This document shows positions 1-7,779 of a DNA stretch of 13,069 nt, in pieces. A model generated the notes under the pieces. It worked only from the letters and a program-made list of their open reading frames with translations, was not told the DNA's origin and did no database searches. The stretch's first letter is position 1, and every line of letters begins with the position of its first letter. Source of the stretch: Nocardia sp. (GTDB taxonomy: Bacteria > Actinomycetota > Actinomycetes > Mycobacteriales > Mycobacteriaceae); assembly GCA_013361595.1 (NCBI GenBank), contig JABFXT010000463.1, positions 1-13,069 of the forward strand, written 5' to 3'. Position numbers and translations under genes: made by a program.

Positions 1-989
1 TCGTGGACGTGGATATCGCCGACCGTGATCAGCAGGATCAGGGCCAGTGCGCCGATGGCCCAGTGGGCACCGTGCTCGAGGTACACGTATTCGGCCAGCG
101 TGCCCTTGCGGACCAGGTAGACCGTGATGGACCGGACGAACATGGCGCCGATCAGGCCGAGGCCCAGGGCGATGATGATCGGGTCGGCTGTGATGGCGAA
201 CGCGCCGATCACGCCGTCGAAGGAGAACGACGCGTCCAGGACCTCGAGGTAGAGGAAGAGGAAGAATCCGGCCTTACCGGTGGCCTTGGCCAGACTCGAC
301 GGGCCGCCCGCGGCTTCTTCGGCGTGCTCTTCGGCATTGAACATCGAACCGAGGCCGTCGACGGCGATGTAGATGATCATGCCGAGCAGGCCGGCCAGCA
401 GCACGGTGGCGCGGTCGTCGTCGTGGGCGAGGAACTCCGCGGCCAGGACCAGGCCGATCCCGGCCACGACCACCGACATCATGTCCAGCTTGCCGGCCTT
501 GGCCAGGGGACGCTCCAGCCAGGACAGCCAGGTGAGTTCGCGCTCTTCGAGGATGAAGTTCAGGAACAGCATCGCCAGGAACATGCCGCCGAACGCCGCG
601 ATCTGCGGGTGCGCGTCGGTGAGCAGGGTCTCGTAGCTGGGGCTGCCGTCGGGGAAGAACGCGGCATCGTCGGCGGGTGGGTTCAGCGCCAGGTCGAAGG
701 CCTGGACCGGGTTCAGGCCCGCGGTGATCCACACGATGGCCAGCGGGAAGATCAGCCGCATACCGAAAACGGCGATCAGGATGCCGATGGTGAGGAAGCT
801 CTTCTGCCAGAACTCACTCATCTTCTCCAAGATGGTGGCGTTGATGACGGCGTTGTCGAACGACAGCGAGACCTCGAGGATGCCGAGGATCAGGCAGAGC
901 GCCAGGGCGGTCGGGCCGCCGTAGAGGAACGCCACCCCCAGTGACAGCACCGTGACTACGAGGGATAAGCCGAATATGCGCAGGACCAC
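1..989 (-). CDS. DUF475/TerC-family integral membrane protein (partial, C-terminus off the left edge)
   Basis: About 329 residues are visible, nearly the full length I expect for this family; only the C-terminus is missing. The protein is mostly hydrophobic, with several membrane segments. Two acidic intramembrane motifs typical of the TerC superfamily can be read. EVSLSFDNAVINA lies near residues 39-51, and LEVLDASFSFDGVIGA lies in the C-terminal half. A soluble acidic stretch between membrane segments carries PADDAAFFPDGSP. The GTG start at 989 was chosen because GAAAGG (997-1002) sits 7 nt upstream. TerC-family proteins are implicated in metal ion export (manganese for Alx-type members); the DUF475 branch itself has no firmly assigned substrate. 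It lies downstream of terD on the same strand, separated by 201 nt and a hairpin, so the two may be only partly co-transcribed. Family assignment is strong; the transport role is inferred. Confidence 0.9.
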   Translation of the reverse strand, partial: MVLRIFGLSLVVTVLSLGVAFLYGGPTALALCLILGILEVSLSFDNAVINATILEKMSEFWQKSFLTIGILIAVFGMRLIFPLAIVWITAGLNPVQAFDLALNPPADDAAFFPDGSPSYETLLTDAHPQIAAFGGMFLAMLFLNFILEERELTWLSWLERPLAKAGKLDMMSVVVAGIGLVLAAEFLAHDDDRATVLLAGLLGMIIYIAVDGLGSMFNAEEHAEEAAGGPSSLAKATGKAGFFLFLYLEVLDASFSFDGVIGAFAITADPIIIALGLGLIGAMFVRSITVYLVRKGTLAEYVYLEHGAHWAIGALALILLITVGDIHVH

Positions 990-1141
990 GCTGGGACCTT
1001 TCGTGTGCGGTGGCCGGACTGCGGTCGGTATCCCGGCCTGTACGAGAAACCTGGTCGGCGGTATCGACGACCAGTCACCAGCGTTGCCGTCGACCGCCTA
1101 TTTGTCCAATTTGTCTCCTCACGCCTCTGCGGGCAGAGAAC

Positions 1142-1167
1142 GAGGGGGCCCGTCACCGGACCCCCTC
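1142..1167 (-). terminator. Hairpin terminator downstream of terD
   Basis: GAGGGGG (1142-1148) pairs with CCCCCTC (1161-1167), and CC/GG extends the stem around a bulged A. It begins 23 nt beyond the terD stop codon. There is no clear U-tract on the minus strand, which is common in high-GC actinobacteria. A second small hairpin (CTCTG/CAGAG, about 1122-1138) follows it. Rho-independent function is inferred from position and stem strength. The rest of 990-1190 shows nothing else I can support. Confidence 0.6.
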
Positions 1168-1190
1168 ACGCTACCCGGAGGTGTGGATCG

Positions 1191-1766
1191 TCAGACGTTC
1201 ACGCCGTAGTCACGCGCGATCCCGGACAGACCGGACGCGTAACCCTGGCCGATGGCCCGGAACTTCCACTCGGCCCCGTTGCGGTACAGCTCGCCGAAGA
1301 CCATGGCGGTCTCGGTGGAGGCGTCCTCGGAGAGGTCGTAGCGGGCGAGTTCCTCGCCGTTGGCCCGGTTCACCACGCGGATGTAGGCGTTGCGCACCTG
1401 GCCGAACGACTGCGAGCGGCCGTCCGCCTCGTAGATCGAGACCGGGAAGAAGATGCTTTCGATGGTCGGCGGGGTGTTGGCGAGGTCGACGTTGATGACC
1501 TCGTCGTCGCCTTCGCCCTCGCCGGTGGTGTTGTCGCCGGCGTGCTCGATGGCACCCTCCGGGGACTTGAGATTGTTGAAGAACACGAAGTGCTGGTCGG
1601 AGACGACTTTCTTATCGGCTCCGGTGGCGATCGCGCTGGCGTCCAGGTCGAAATCGGTGCCCGTGGTGGTGCGCACATCCCAGCCCAGCCCGACAGCGAC
1701 CGCAGTGAGGCCCGGAGCCGCCTTGCTCAGCGAGACGTTGCCGCCCTTGGACAAACTGACACCCAT
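1191..1766 (-). CDS. terD: TerD-family calcium-binding stress protein
   Basis: The 191-residue protein has the usual length of a single-domain TerD (bacterial stress protein family). It opens with MGVSLSKGGNVSLSK, the standard TerD N-terminus. Both acidic calcium-site motifs are intact: DFDLDASA at residues 38-45 and GDNTTGEGEGDDE at 77-89. The C-terminal half keeps family motifs SFGQVRNAYIRVV (120-132) and the ELYR...WKFRAIGQGY block (159-176). TerD proteins are cytoplasmic, bind Ca2+ and are induced by tellurite, oxidative or envelope stress; their molecular action is unresolved. The ATG at 1766 is preferred over an in-frame upstream start (1883) because GAAAGGGA stands 7 nt upstream and homologues begin with MGVSLSKGG. 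It is divergent from the 2048 gene and is followed by a hairpin, then the DUF475 gene. Confidence 0.96.
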   Translation of the reverse strand: MGVSLSKGGNVSLSKAAPGLTAVAVGLGWDVRTTTGTDFDLDASAIATGADKKVVSDQHFVFFNNLKSPEGAIEHAGDNTTGEGEGDDEVINVDLANTPPTIESIFFPVSIYEADGRSQSFGQVRNAYIRVVNRANGEELARYDLSEDASTETAMVFGELYRNGAEWKFRAIGQGYASGLSGIARDYGVNV

Positions 1767-2047
1767 GCGGGATTCCCTTTCGTAGTCATCTGTAATTCCC
1801 AGCATGTCGGTAACTGCCGGGTACGAAATACGACAGTAGTGGTTTTCGGGGGACTTGCGTACAAACTCGGGCAAGCCGGTCACCGGCCGAGCGGCGGCGG
1901 TGCACCCGGATGTTCTGCTGCCGAGGGCTTTCGGGAGGCACCTCTCGTACGCCGGGCCACTGCGTCCGTGTTCGACGTGGTGAGCGCGGACCGGACGGTA
2001 CGCCCTGTCGCGGCGCGCGGGTGGTGGGATCTCCTACCATCGGGTCT
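1767..2047. promoter_or_regulatory. Divergent intergenic region between terD and the biosynthetic operon
   Basis: This 281-nt stretch separates two divergently transcribed genes and should carry both promoters. The terD Shine-Dalgarno (GAAAGGGA on the minus strand) lies at its left edge and a -10-like TACCAT at its right edge. A 6-bp inverted repeat with a 1-nt centre, GCCGGT-C-ACCGGC (1875-1887), lies near the middle and could be an operator. No convincing -35/-10 pair for terD was found. Reading frames extending into this region look like upstream extensions, not separate genes. Confidence 0.5.
2035..2040 (+). promoter_or_regulatory. Probable -10 element of a leaderless promoter
   Basis: TACCAT fits the actinobacterial TANNNT -10 consensus. 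It ends exactly 7 nt before the GTG at 2048, the spacing expected when transcription starts on the start codon itself. There is no good Shine-Dalgarno before that GTG, which supports a leaderless mRNA. The -35 region is GC-rich and unconvincing, so this is a moderate call. Confidence 0.45.
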
Positions 2048-3265
2048 GTGGCAGGCCGCAGGCGTGGATGGTTCCGGTCGGGGGAGGATCCGTGGTTCGA
2101 ACAGGCACGGTCGGCGCTGACGACGGCGTTCCTGGATATGGATCGGCGGCAGTCGGCCGCGGAAGCGGCCGCGGTGGCCGCCGCGGAGATGTTCCCGGAG
2201 CGGGAGACGGTCCGCCGCTGGGCGCCGGTGCGTGAGGACTGCTACACCGCCGCCGCGGCCTATCTCCAGCTCACCGGCGAACTGGAACAGGACGAGCAGA
2301 CCGGGACGCGCCGGGCCGACCGGCAACAGCGAGTGGACGCGGTGGTGCGGCAGCTGGGAGCCGCGGCGCAGGGAGTCGATCGCTTCTATCACGGCGACCA
2401 GGGCGCGCTCGAGGAAGCGATCGCGGTGGCGCGGGCGGTGCCCGAGCTGGTCGCGCGGGTCACCGCCGACGCCGCGCGGGTGCGCAGGCAGGCGGCCGAA
2501 TCGGAGTACGCCGGCTACCCCTCTGTCCGCGACGGGGCCGCGGCCGTGGATGAGGCAATGGTCACATTGTCGGCGCTGCCGGCCGACCAGCGCGGCCGAG
2601 CACGGGTGGCGGCGAACGAGTTGGCCTCCGTTGCGGCCGATTTGTCGGAATCGTTGGCCCAGGCCCCATCTCGGACCGGTAGCGCGCGCAACGCGATAGC
2701 GTCGGTCACCACCAGGCTCGCCGCGGTCCGCACCCGGGCCGAGGGGATCGGGCCCGCGCATTCGGCGCTGCTGCGTGAGTTCAATGCTGCGAGTTCGGCC
2801 GATCTGGCAGACAATGAGCGCACCAGCGAGCGTCATATCGCCGCCGCGGCTCGAGCCCTGGCCGGGGCGCGCGCCGCCGCGGCCGAGAACACCCCGGAGC
2901 AGGCCCTTGAACTGACCACCACCGCGCGCGGCCACCTCGCCGACGCCGAACAACTGGTCGACGCCGCCACCTTACGGCTGGCCGAGTTGCGGGCGGTTCG
3001 CGACGATCCGCGACAACGCGCCGAAGCCGTACGATTCCGGCTCCGGGATGCCCAGATGCTTGCGGTGTCAAGGGGACTGGTGCCGGAATGGGGCTCCGTG
3101 CTGGACGCTCAGGTAGAACGCCTCGACCGGGTGGCCGCCTCCCTGACCGGGCGGCACCCCGACTATTGGGCGTATGTAAACGAACTCGACACCATCACCG
3201 AATTCATTGCCGGGATTGTCGAGCGGATGCGCAAACAATCACCACCGGGACAACGACGAGGATGA
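2048..3265 (+). CDS. Helical (coiled-coil-like) protein of unknown function in the Ter locus
   Basis: This 405-residue protein is rich in Ala, Arg, Glu and Asp and reads as an almost continuous set of amphipathic helices. Ala-rich heptad-like stretches lie around residues 35-50, 118-150, 180-205 and 260-320. There is no signal peptide or membrane segment, so it should be cytoplasmic. The N-terminus is basic (AGRRRGWFR) followed by an acidic/aromatic patch (GEDPWFEQA). The C-terminus is less repetitive, with PEWGSVLDAQVERLD (346-360) and PDYWAYVNELDTITEF (371-386). I recognise no enzyme motif. The GTG at 2048 is preferred over the ATG at 1910 because the longer form adds Cys/Arg/Pro-rich sequence typical of untranslated DNA, and because of the leaderless -10 geometry. 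The next gene starts 12 nt after its stop, so it is probably the first gene of the biosynthetic operon. It may be a scaffold for these enzymes, but that is a guess. Confidence 0.8.
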   Translation: MAGRRRGWFRSGEDPWFEQARSALTTAFLDMDRRQSAAEAAAVAAAEMFPERETVRRWAPVREDCYTAAAAYLQLTGELEQDEQTGTRRADRQQRVDAVVRQLGAAAQGVDRFYHGDQGALEEAIAVARAVPELVARVTADAARVRRQAAESEYAGYPSVRDGAAAVDEAMVTLSALPADQRGRARVAANELASVAADLSESLAQAPSRTGSARNAIASVTTRLAAVRTRAEGIGPAHSALLREFNAASSADLADNERTSERHIAAAARALAGARAAAAENTPEQALELTTTARGHLADAEQLVDAATLRLAELRAVRDDPRQRAEAVRFRLRDAQMLAVSRGLVPEWGSVLDAQVERLDRVAASLTGRHPDYWAYVNELDTITEFIAGIVERMRKQSPPGQRRG

Positions 3266-3277
3266 GACGGGGGCTCG

Positions 3278-4489
3278 ATGACCGCAGGCATGGCCGTCCG
3301 GCAGGAAATTTCCCTGCACAAACGGGTACCGCGCCGACATTTCAGGCAACTACAGGGACCGGACGCCAGAGCGCTGTTCCACCGCCAACCCGAACCGTTC
3401 GATGACCTCGCCGATCGGGAGATACTCGCGACGGCGCTGGGCGCCACCCTGTACGTACCGGCCACCCGCGCGGATCTGACGGCCACGATCGAGCGCCGGG
3501 CCGAGCGCGGGGTGTGTTCGATGGTGATCGATCTCGAGGACGCCGTCGCCGACCACGAGGTCGAGTTCGCGAAACTGCAGACCGTACGCACCCTCGACGA
3601 GCTCGCGACCCGTCCCGATCCGAGTCCGATGTTGTTCGTCCGGGTACGTGACGCCGACACCGTGCCCGAACTGCTGGACCGGCTGGGCGCGGGCGCGCAG
3701 GTGCTGACCGGTTTCGTCTTCCCCAAGTTCGACAGCGCCTCGGCGCCGAAATATCTCGCCGCCCTCGACGCGGCGAGCGCTCGGACGGAGCGGCCGCTCT
3801 ACGGCATGCCGGTACTCGAATCGGCCGCGCTCGTCCACCGGCAGACCCGCGACACCGAACTCACCCAGATCGCCGCGTGCCTGGCCGAGAACCGGGACCG
3901 GATCCTGGCGGTACGGATCGGCGCCACCGATATGTGCGCGACCTTCGGCATCCGCCGGGATCGCGACCTGACCATCTACGACGTGCGGGTCATCGCGGAT
4001 GTGATCGCCGATATCGTCAACTATCTGGGGCGGGCCGACGATACGGGTTTCGTGATCACCGGCCCGGTCTGGGAGTACTTCGCCGATCACGAACGGATGT
4101 TCCGGCCGCTGCTGCGTACCGCGCCGTTCGAGGAATCCGACGCGGTGCCCTTCCGCAGCTATCTGGTCAGCCGCGACCTCGACGGCCTGCTGCGTGAGAT
4201 CACTCTCGATCGTGCCAACGGTATCCAGGGCAAAACCGTCATCCACCCCTCCCATGTGGCGGCTGTGCACGCGCTGTCGGTGGTCACCCACGAGGAGTAC
4301 TCGGACGCGCTGGACATACTGCAGGTCGAGGTGGGCGGGGTCGCCGCGTCCGGCTACCGGAACAAGATGAACGAGATGCGTCCCCATCGCAGCTGGGCGC
4401 GCAATACCCTGACCCGGGCCCGGGTCTTCGGGGTGGCCCAGAAAGGGGTGTCCTTCGTGGATCTGCTATCGGCGCTGGTCACGGTATGA
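3278..4489 (+). CDS. HpcH/HpaI-CitE-like C-C bond lyase of the Ter biosynthetic module
   Basis: The 403-residue protein is a TIM-barrel lyase of the citrate lyase beta/HpcH-HpaI superfamily, in the Ter-associated C-C_Bond_Lyase branch. Readable motifs are YVPATRADL (59-67), MVIDLEDAVADHE (82-94, carrying the family acidic DLEDAV), FVFPKFDS (146-153), YGMPVLESAALV (175-186), RIGATDMCATFGIRR (213-227) and GKTVIHPSHVAAV (318-330). In this superfamily the acidic residues bind Mg2+ and the enzyme cleaves or forms a C-C bond beside a carboxylate. The substrate here is unknown. It is longer than typical CitE (about 290-300 residues), with extra N- and C-terminal segments. The ATG at 3278 is 12 nt after the previous stop, with a weak GACGGGGG upstream; an in-frame ATG at 3290 is possible. 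Its stop overlaps the next gene by ATGA, implying translational coupling. Confidence 0.9.
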   Translation: MTAGMAVRQEISLHKRVPRRHFRQLQGPDARALFHRQPEPFDDLADREILATALGATLYVPATRADLTATIERRAERGVCSMVIDLEDAVADHEVEFAKLQTVRTLDELATRPDPSPMLFVRVRDADTVPELLDRLGAGAQVLTGFVFPKFDSASAPKYLAALDAASARTERPLYGMPVLESAALVHRQTRDTELTQIAACLAENRDRILAVRIGATDMCATFGIRRDRDLTIYDVRVIADVIADIVNYLGRADDTGFVITGPVWEYFADHERMFRPLLRTAPFEESDAVPFRSYLVSRDLDGLLREITLDRANGIQGKTVIHPSHVAAVHALSVVTHEEYSDALDILQVEVGGVAASGYRNKMNEMRPHRSWARNTLTRARVFGVAQKGVSFVDLLSALVTV

Positions 4490-6930
4490 GTTCACAGACC
4501 GGCGAGTCGTATTGGGCGACCCGCGCGCTCGGGATCGAACTGTTGCACCGGCAGGCGTTCCGCCACGGTGACACTCCGGACAGCCTGCCGCACGCCCCGG
4601 CGATCACCGATCTGCTGCAGCCCGGATTGCGCAAGAATCCGCGCCGCGCGCATCTGCTGGTATCCACGGTGCTGGGCAAACATCTGCCCACCGATCCGCT
4701 GCGGGTCCGCGATGCCGGCGACCGGCTCGGTGATCTGGTGCGCGCGGTGCTCGGCGAGCAGGACGCGGTGGTGCTCGGATTCGCCGAGACCGCCACCGGC
4801 CTGGGCCACTGTGTGGCGACACGTATCGATGCCGCGTGCTACCTGCATTCGACCCGCCGGGCCGTCCCGGGAGCGGTGACACTGACCGGGTTCGAGGAGG
4901 GACATTCGCACGCCACCTCGCATCTGCTGCAACCGATGCCCGGGGATGTGTTCACCGCGGGTCTGCCGCTGGTGCTGGTCGACGACGAGATCTCCACGGG
5001 CAATACCGCGCTGGAGGCCATCGAGGCGCTGCACGAATTCGCGCCGCGGACCCATTACCTGCTGGCCGCGCTGGTGGATATGCGCACCGACGCCGACCGC
5101 GACAGATTCGCCGCCGCGGCCGCCGCGCTGGGGGCGCGGATCGATACGGTGTGCCTGGCCTCGGGCAATACCGTCCTGCCGGACGGTCTGGTGGCGACGG
5201 TGGCGGAGCTGCCCGCGGCTGAACTCAATCCGGTGGCGGGCCGCCGCGGTACATCGGCCCGGCTGGAGCTGCCGTGGCCGGACGATGTGCCCGAGGGCGG
5301 CCGGCACGGATTCCTGCGCGCCGACCGCGCGGGTTTCGAGCAGGCGACCGGTGTCGCGGCGAAAATGCTGCGCGATCAGCTGGTCACCGAATTCTCCGGC
5401 CGCCCGGTGGTCGTGCTCGCCCACGAAGAACTGATGTATCTACCGCTGTGCCTGGCCGTGACGATCGCCGAAGCCGGGATACCGGTGCGATATCAGACGA
5501 CCACTCGCTCGCCCGCCCATGTCCTGGACGAACCGGGCTATCCGCTGCGGCGCGGGTTCCGGTTCCCGGCTCCCGAACTCGGTGAAAAACAACCCCGCTA
5601 CCTCTACAACGCGTCCTGGCCCGAGGATCCGAGCGCGGATCCGGTGCTGGTCTTCGTGGCCGATTCCCCGGCCGACAGCGAACTGCTCCACGCGCCCGGC
5701 GGTCTGGTGGATGTACTGACCGCGGCCGGTTCCGATGTGCTCGTCGCGGTGGTCCGGGGCGCGGATCCGCGCACGCTGGCGGCCACCCGCTCGGAAACCT
5801 CCGCCGGGCCCGGACCGCTGTTCGGTCCCGAATTCGGTTCCTACGATCGCGCCGACGTGGCGTGGCTGCTGAAGGATCTGTCCGGCGCCGATCTGGAAGC
5901 CGATACCGTCGCCCGGGAACAGCGGATCCAGGCCGGGCTGGCCCACTACGCCGAATCGCTGCCCATCGAGTACCAGCCCGACGCGGCCTACCGGAAACTG
6001 TTCGACGAGGTTCTCGCCGAGAGCGCCCAGCGGCTGGCCCTGGCAGTGGCGACGGTGGCCGAACTCGTGGTCGCCGAACGCGGCACCGATATCGTGCTGA
6101 CGTCGCTGGCCCGCGCCGGCACCCCGATCGGAATCCTCATCCGCCGCTGGCTGGCCGCGCCGCACGCGCGCCGGCCCGCGCTCGATATCCCGCACTACGC
6201 GGTATCGATAGTGCGCGACCGCGGGATCGATACGGTGGCGCTGGACTATCTGGCCCACCGGCACGACCCCGCTTCGGTGGTGTTCGTGGACGGCTGGACC
6301 GGTAAGGGCGCGATCGCCCGGGAACTGTCCGCGGCCCTGGCCGAGTACCACGCCGCCGGCGGTGCCCGATTCGACGACGATCTGGCCGTTCTCGCCGACC
6401 CCGGGCACTGCGTCCGGACCTACGGCACCCGCGACGATTTCCTGATCGCCTCGGCCTGTCTGAATTCCACTGTGTCGGGGTTGGTATCGCGGACGGTCCT
6501 GAACCGGGAACTGATCGGGCCGCGGGATTTCCACGGTGCCAAGTTCTATGCCGAACTGGCCGGTGCGGATGTATCGGCCCGGTTGATCGAAACCGTCACC
6601 GGGGCTTTCGAAACCGTCCGGCCGCTGGTGTCCGCGCAGGTCGACGCGGTTCGATCCGGCGACCGCACACCCACCTGGGCCGGTTGGGCGTCGGTGGAGC
6701 GGGTGCGGGCCGAATACGGCATCGGGACGGTGAACTTCGTCAAACCCGGCGTCGGCGAGACCACCCGGGTCCTGCTGCGCCGGGTGCCCTGGCGGGTGCT
6801 GGTCCGGGAGGCCGACGCGCCCGAGCACGCACATATCAGACTGCTGGCGCGGGCCCGGTCGGTGCCGGTGGAGGTCGTACCGGAGCTGGCGTACTCGTGC
6901 ATGGGTCTGATCAAGGATGTGCAGCGGTAG
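4486..6930 (+). CDS. Fused phosphoribosyltransferase: PRTase_2-TRSP-StiP/PRTase_1-PELOTA
   Basis: At 814 residues this looks like two Ter-module proteins joined end to end. Residues about 20-260 form a PRTase_2 domain with a PRPP-binding loop VLVDDEISTGNTA (163-175). Residues about 270-435 form the TRSP domain, with the name-giving motif visible in YQTTTRSPAHV (336-346). Residues about 447-705 match the StiP family (formerly PRTase_1). They contain LTSLARAGTPIG (538-549), a second PRPP-loop-like VVFVDGWTGKGAI (598-610), and ACLNSTVSGLVSRTVLN (657-673) with DFHGAKFY (681-688). Residues about 730-814 resemble the PELOTA/L7Ae-like RNA-binding domain. StiP is annotated as a cysteine protease in some databases, but the fold and loop seen here favour transferase chemistry. 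The expected role is joining a base-like moiety to phosphoribose in a nucleoside-like product. It overlaps the lyase by 4 nt and abuts the HAD gene (TAG directly followed by ATG). Domain calls rest on motifs; boundaries are approximate. Confidence 0.9.
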   Translation: MSSQTGESYWATRALGIELLHRQAFRHGDTPDSLPHAPAITDLLQPGLRKNPRRAHLLVSTVLGKHLPTDPLRVRDAGDRLGDLVRAVLGEQDAVVLGFAETATGLGHCVATRIDAACYLHSTRRAVPGAVTLTGFEEGHSHATSHLLQPMPGDVFTAGLPLVLVDDEISTGNTALEAIEALHEFAPRTHYLLAALVDMRTDADRDRFAAAAAALGARIDTVCLASGNTVLPDGLVATVAELPAAELNPVAGRRGTSARLELPWPDDVPEGGRHGFLRADRAGFEQATGVAAKMLRDQLVTEFSGRPVVVLAHEELMYLPLCLAVTIAEAGIPVRYQTTTRSPAHVLDEPGYPLRRGFRFPAPELGEKQPRYLYNASWPEDPSADPVLVFVADSPADSELLHAPGGLVDVLTAAGSDVLVAVVRGADPRTLAATRSETSAGPGPLFGPEFGSYDRADVAWLLKDLSGADLEADTVAREQRIQAGLAHYAESLPIEYQPDAAYRKLFDEVLAESAQRLALAVATVAELVVAERGTDIVLTSLARAGTPIGILIRRWLAAPHARRPALDIPHYAVSIVRDRGIDTVALDYLAHRHDPASVVFVDGWTGKGAIARELSAALAEYHAAGGARFDDDLAVLADPGHCVRTYGTRDDFLIASACLNSTVSGLVSRTVLNRELIGPRDFHGAKFYAELAGADVSARLIETVTGAFETVRPLVSAQVDAVRSGDRTPTWAGWASVERVRAEYGIGTVNFVKPGVGETTRVLLRRVPWRVLVREADAPEHAHIRLLARARSVPVEVVPELAYSCMGLIKDVQR

Positions 6931-7779
6931 ATGACGGAGCCGAAACCATTGCTGGTGGCCACCGATCTGGATCGCACCATGATCTACTCGAGTGCCGCCG
7001 CCGGAGCCACGGCCGCCGAGACCGTCTGTGTGGAGTACCTCGACGGCGCGCCACTGTCGTATATGACGGTCGCCGCCGCGGACCGGATGCGCGGGCTGGC
7101 CGTCGCCGCGGCGCTGGTACCCACCACCACCCGGACCATCGAACAGTTCGGCCGGATCGGTCTCCCGGGGGCGCCCTGGCCCTACGCGGTCACCAGCAAT
7201 GGCGGAAATATCCTGGTGAACGGGGTACCCGATCCGCGGTGGCGCCAGGATATCGACGCGGCCGTGCGCGCGGGCGGCGCCGGACTCGCCGAGGTCGAGG
7301 CCGCGTTGCGGGCCCGGATCGACGAGTCCTGGGTGCTGAAATTCCGCCGCGCCGACGACCTCTTCTGCTATCTGGTGGTGGATCTCGCCGCCACCCCACC
7401 GGAGTTCCTCGCCGAATGGGACGCGTGGTGCCGGCCGCACGGCTGGTCGGCATCCCGGCAGGGCCGCAAGATCTACACGATGCCGGCAGCGGTGTGCAAG
7501 AGCCGGGCGGTGGCCGAAGTCCGGGCCCGGCTGGTGGCGTCGGGCGGATCGGTCGCGACGGCACCGACGCTGGCCGCCGGTGACGGCGCGCTGGACGCCG
7601 AGATGCTCGCCGCCGCCGATCACGCGATCCGGCCCCGGCACGGCGAACTCGAGGAACTCGGCTGGACCTGTCCCGGTCTCACTGTCACCGCGGCCGCCGG
7701 AATCGAAGCGGGCGAGGAGATTCTCGACTGGTTCACCGCCGCCCTCGGCGATCCGGTGACCGCCGGGACGCCGGGCTAG
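6931..7779 (+). CDS. HAD-superfamily phosphatase of the Ter biosynthetic module
   Basis: This 282-residue HAD hydrolase resembles the Cof/sucrose-phosphatase (IIB) group. Motif I is ATDLDRTMI, with nucleophile D12 and acid/base D14. Thr residues in VPTTTRT (63-69) are candidates for motif II. K180 or K190, in GRKIYTMPAAVCKSRAV, supplies motif III. GDGALDAEM (217-225) is motif IV, with D218 and D222 for Mg2+. A cap region lies between motifs II and III. VTSNGGNIL (87-95) resembles the segment IIB enzymes place before the cap. It would remove a phosphate from an intermediate or product of the phosphoribosyltransferase. Its ATG directly follows the stop of that gene, so expression is almost certainly coupled. 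Its stop shares a CTAG with the opposing DUF389 gene, leaving no room for an intrinsic terminator between them. The substrate is unknown. Confidence 0.92.
   Translation: MTEPKPLLVATDLDRTMIYSSAAAGATAAETVCVEYLDGAPLSYMTVAAADRMRGLAVAAALVPTTTRTIEQFGRIGLPGAPWPYAVTSNGGNILVNGVPDPRWRQDIDAAVRAGGAGLAEVEAALRARIDESWVLKFRRADDLFCYLVVDLAATPPEFLAEWDAWCRPHGWSASRQGRKIYTMPAAVCKSRAVAEVRARLVASGGSVATAPTLAAGDGALDAEMLAAADHAIRPRHGELEELGWTCPGLTVTAAAGIEAGEEILDWFTAALGDPVTAGTPG

Noticed and set aside
3..944. Plus-strand open frame (313 codons) at the left edge
   Set aside because: It is the exact codon-register mirror of the DUF475 gene; its Asp/Glu/Gln-rich text is the complement of hydrophobic codons.
1880..2953. Minus-strand open frame (357 codons) opposite the helical protein
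   Set aside because: The plus-strand frame has a consistent helical composition, an operon link and a promoter-like start. The minus frame is Arg/Gly-rich low complexity.
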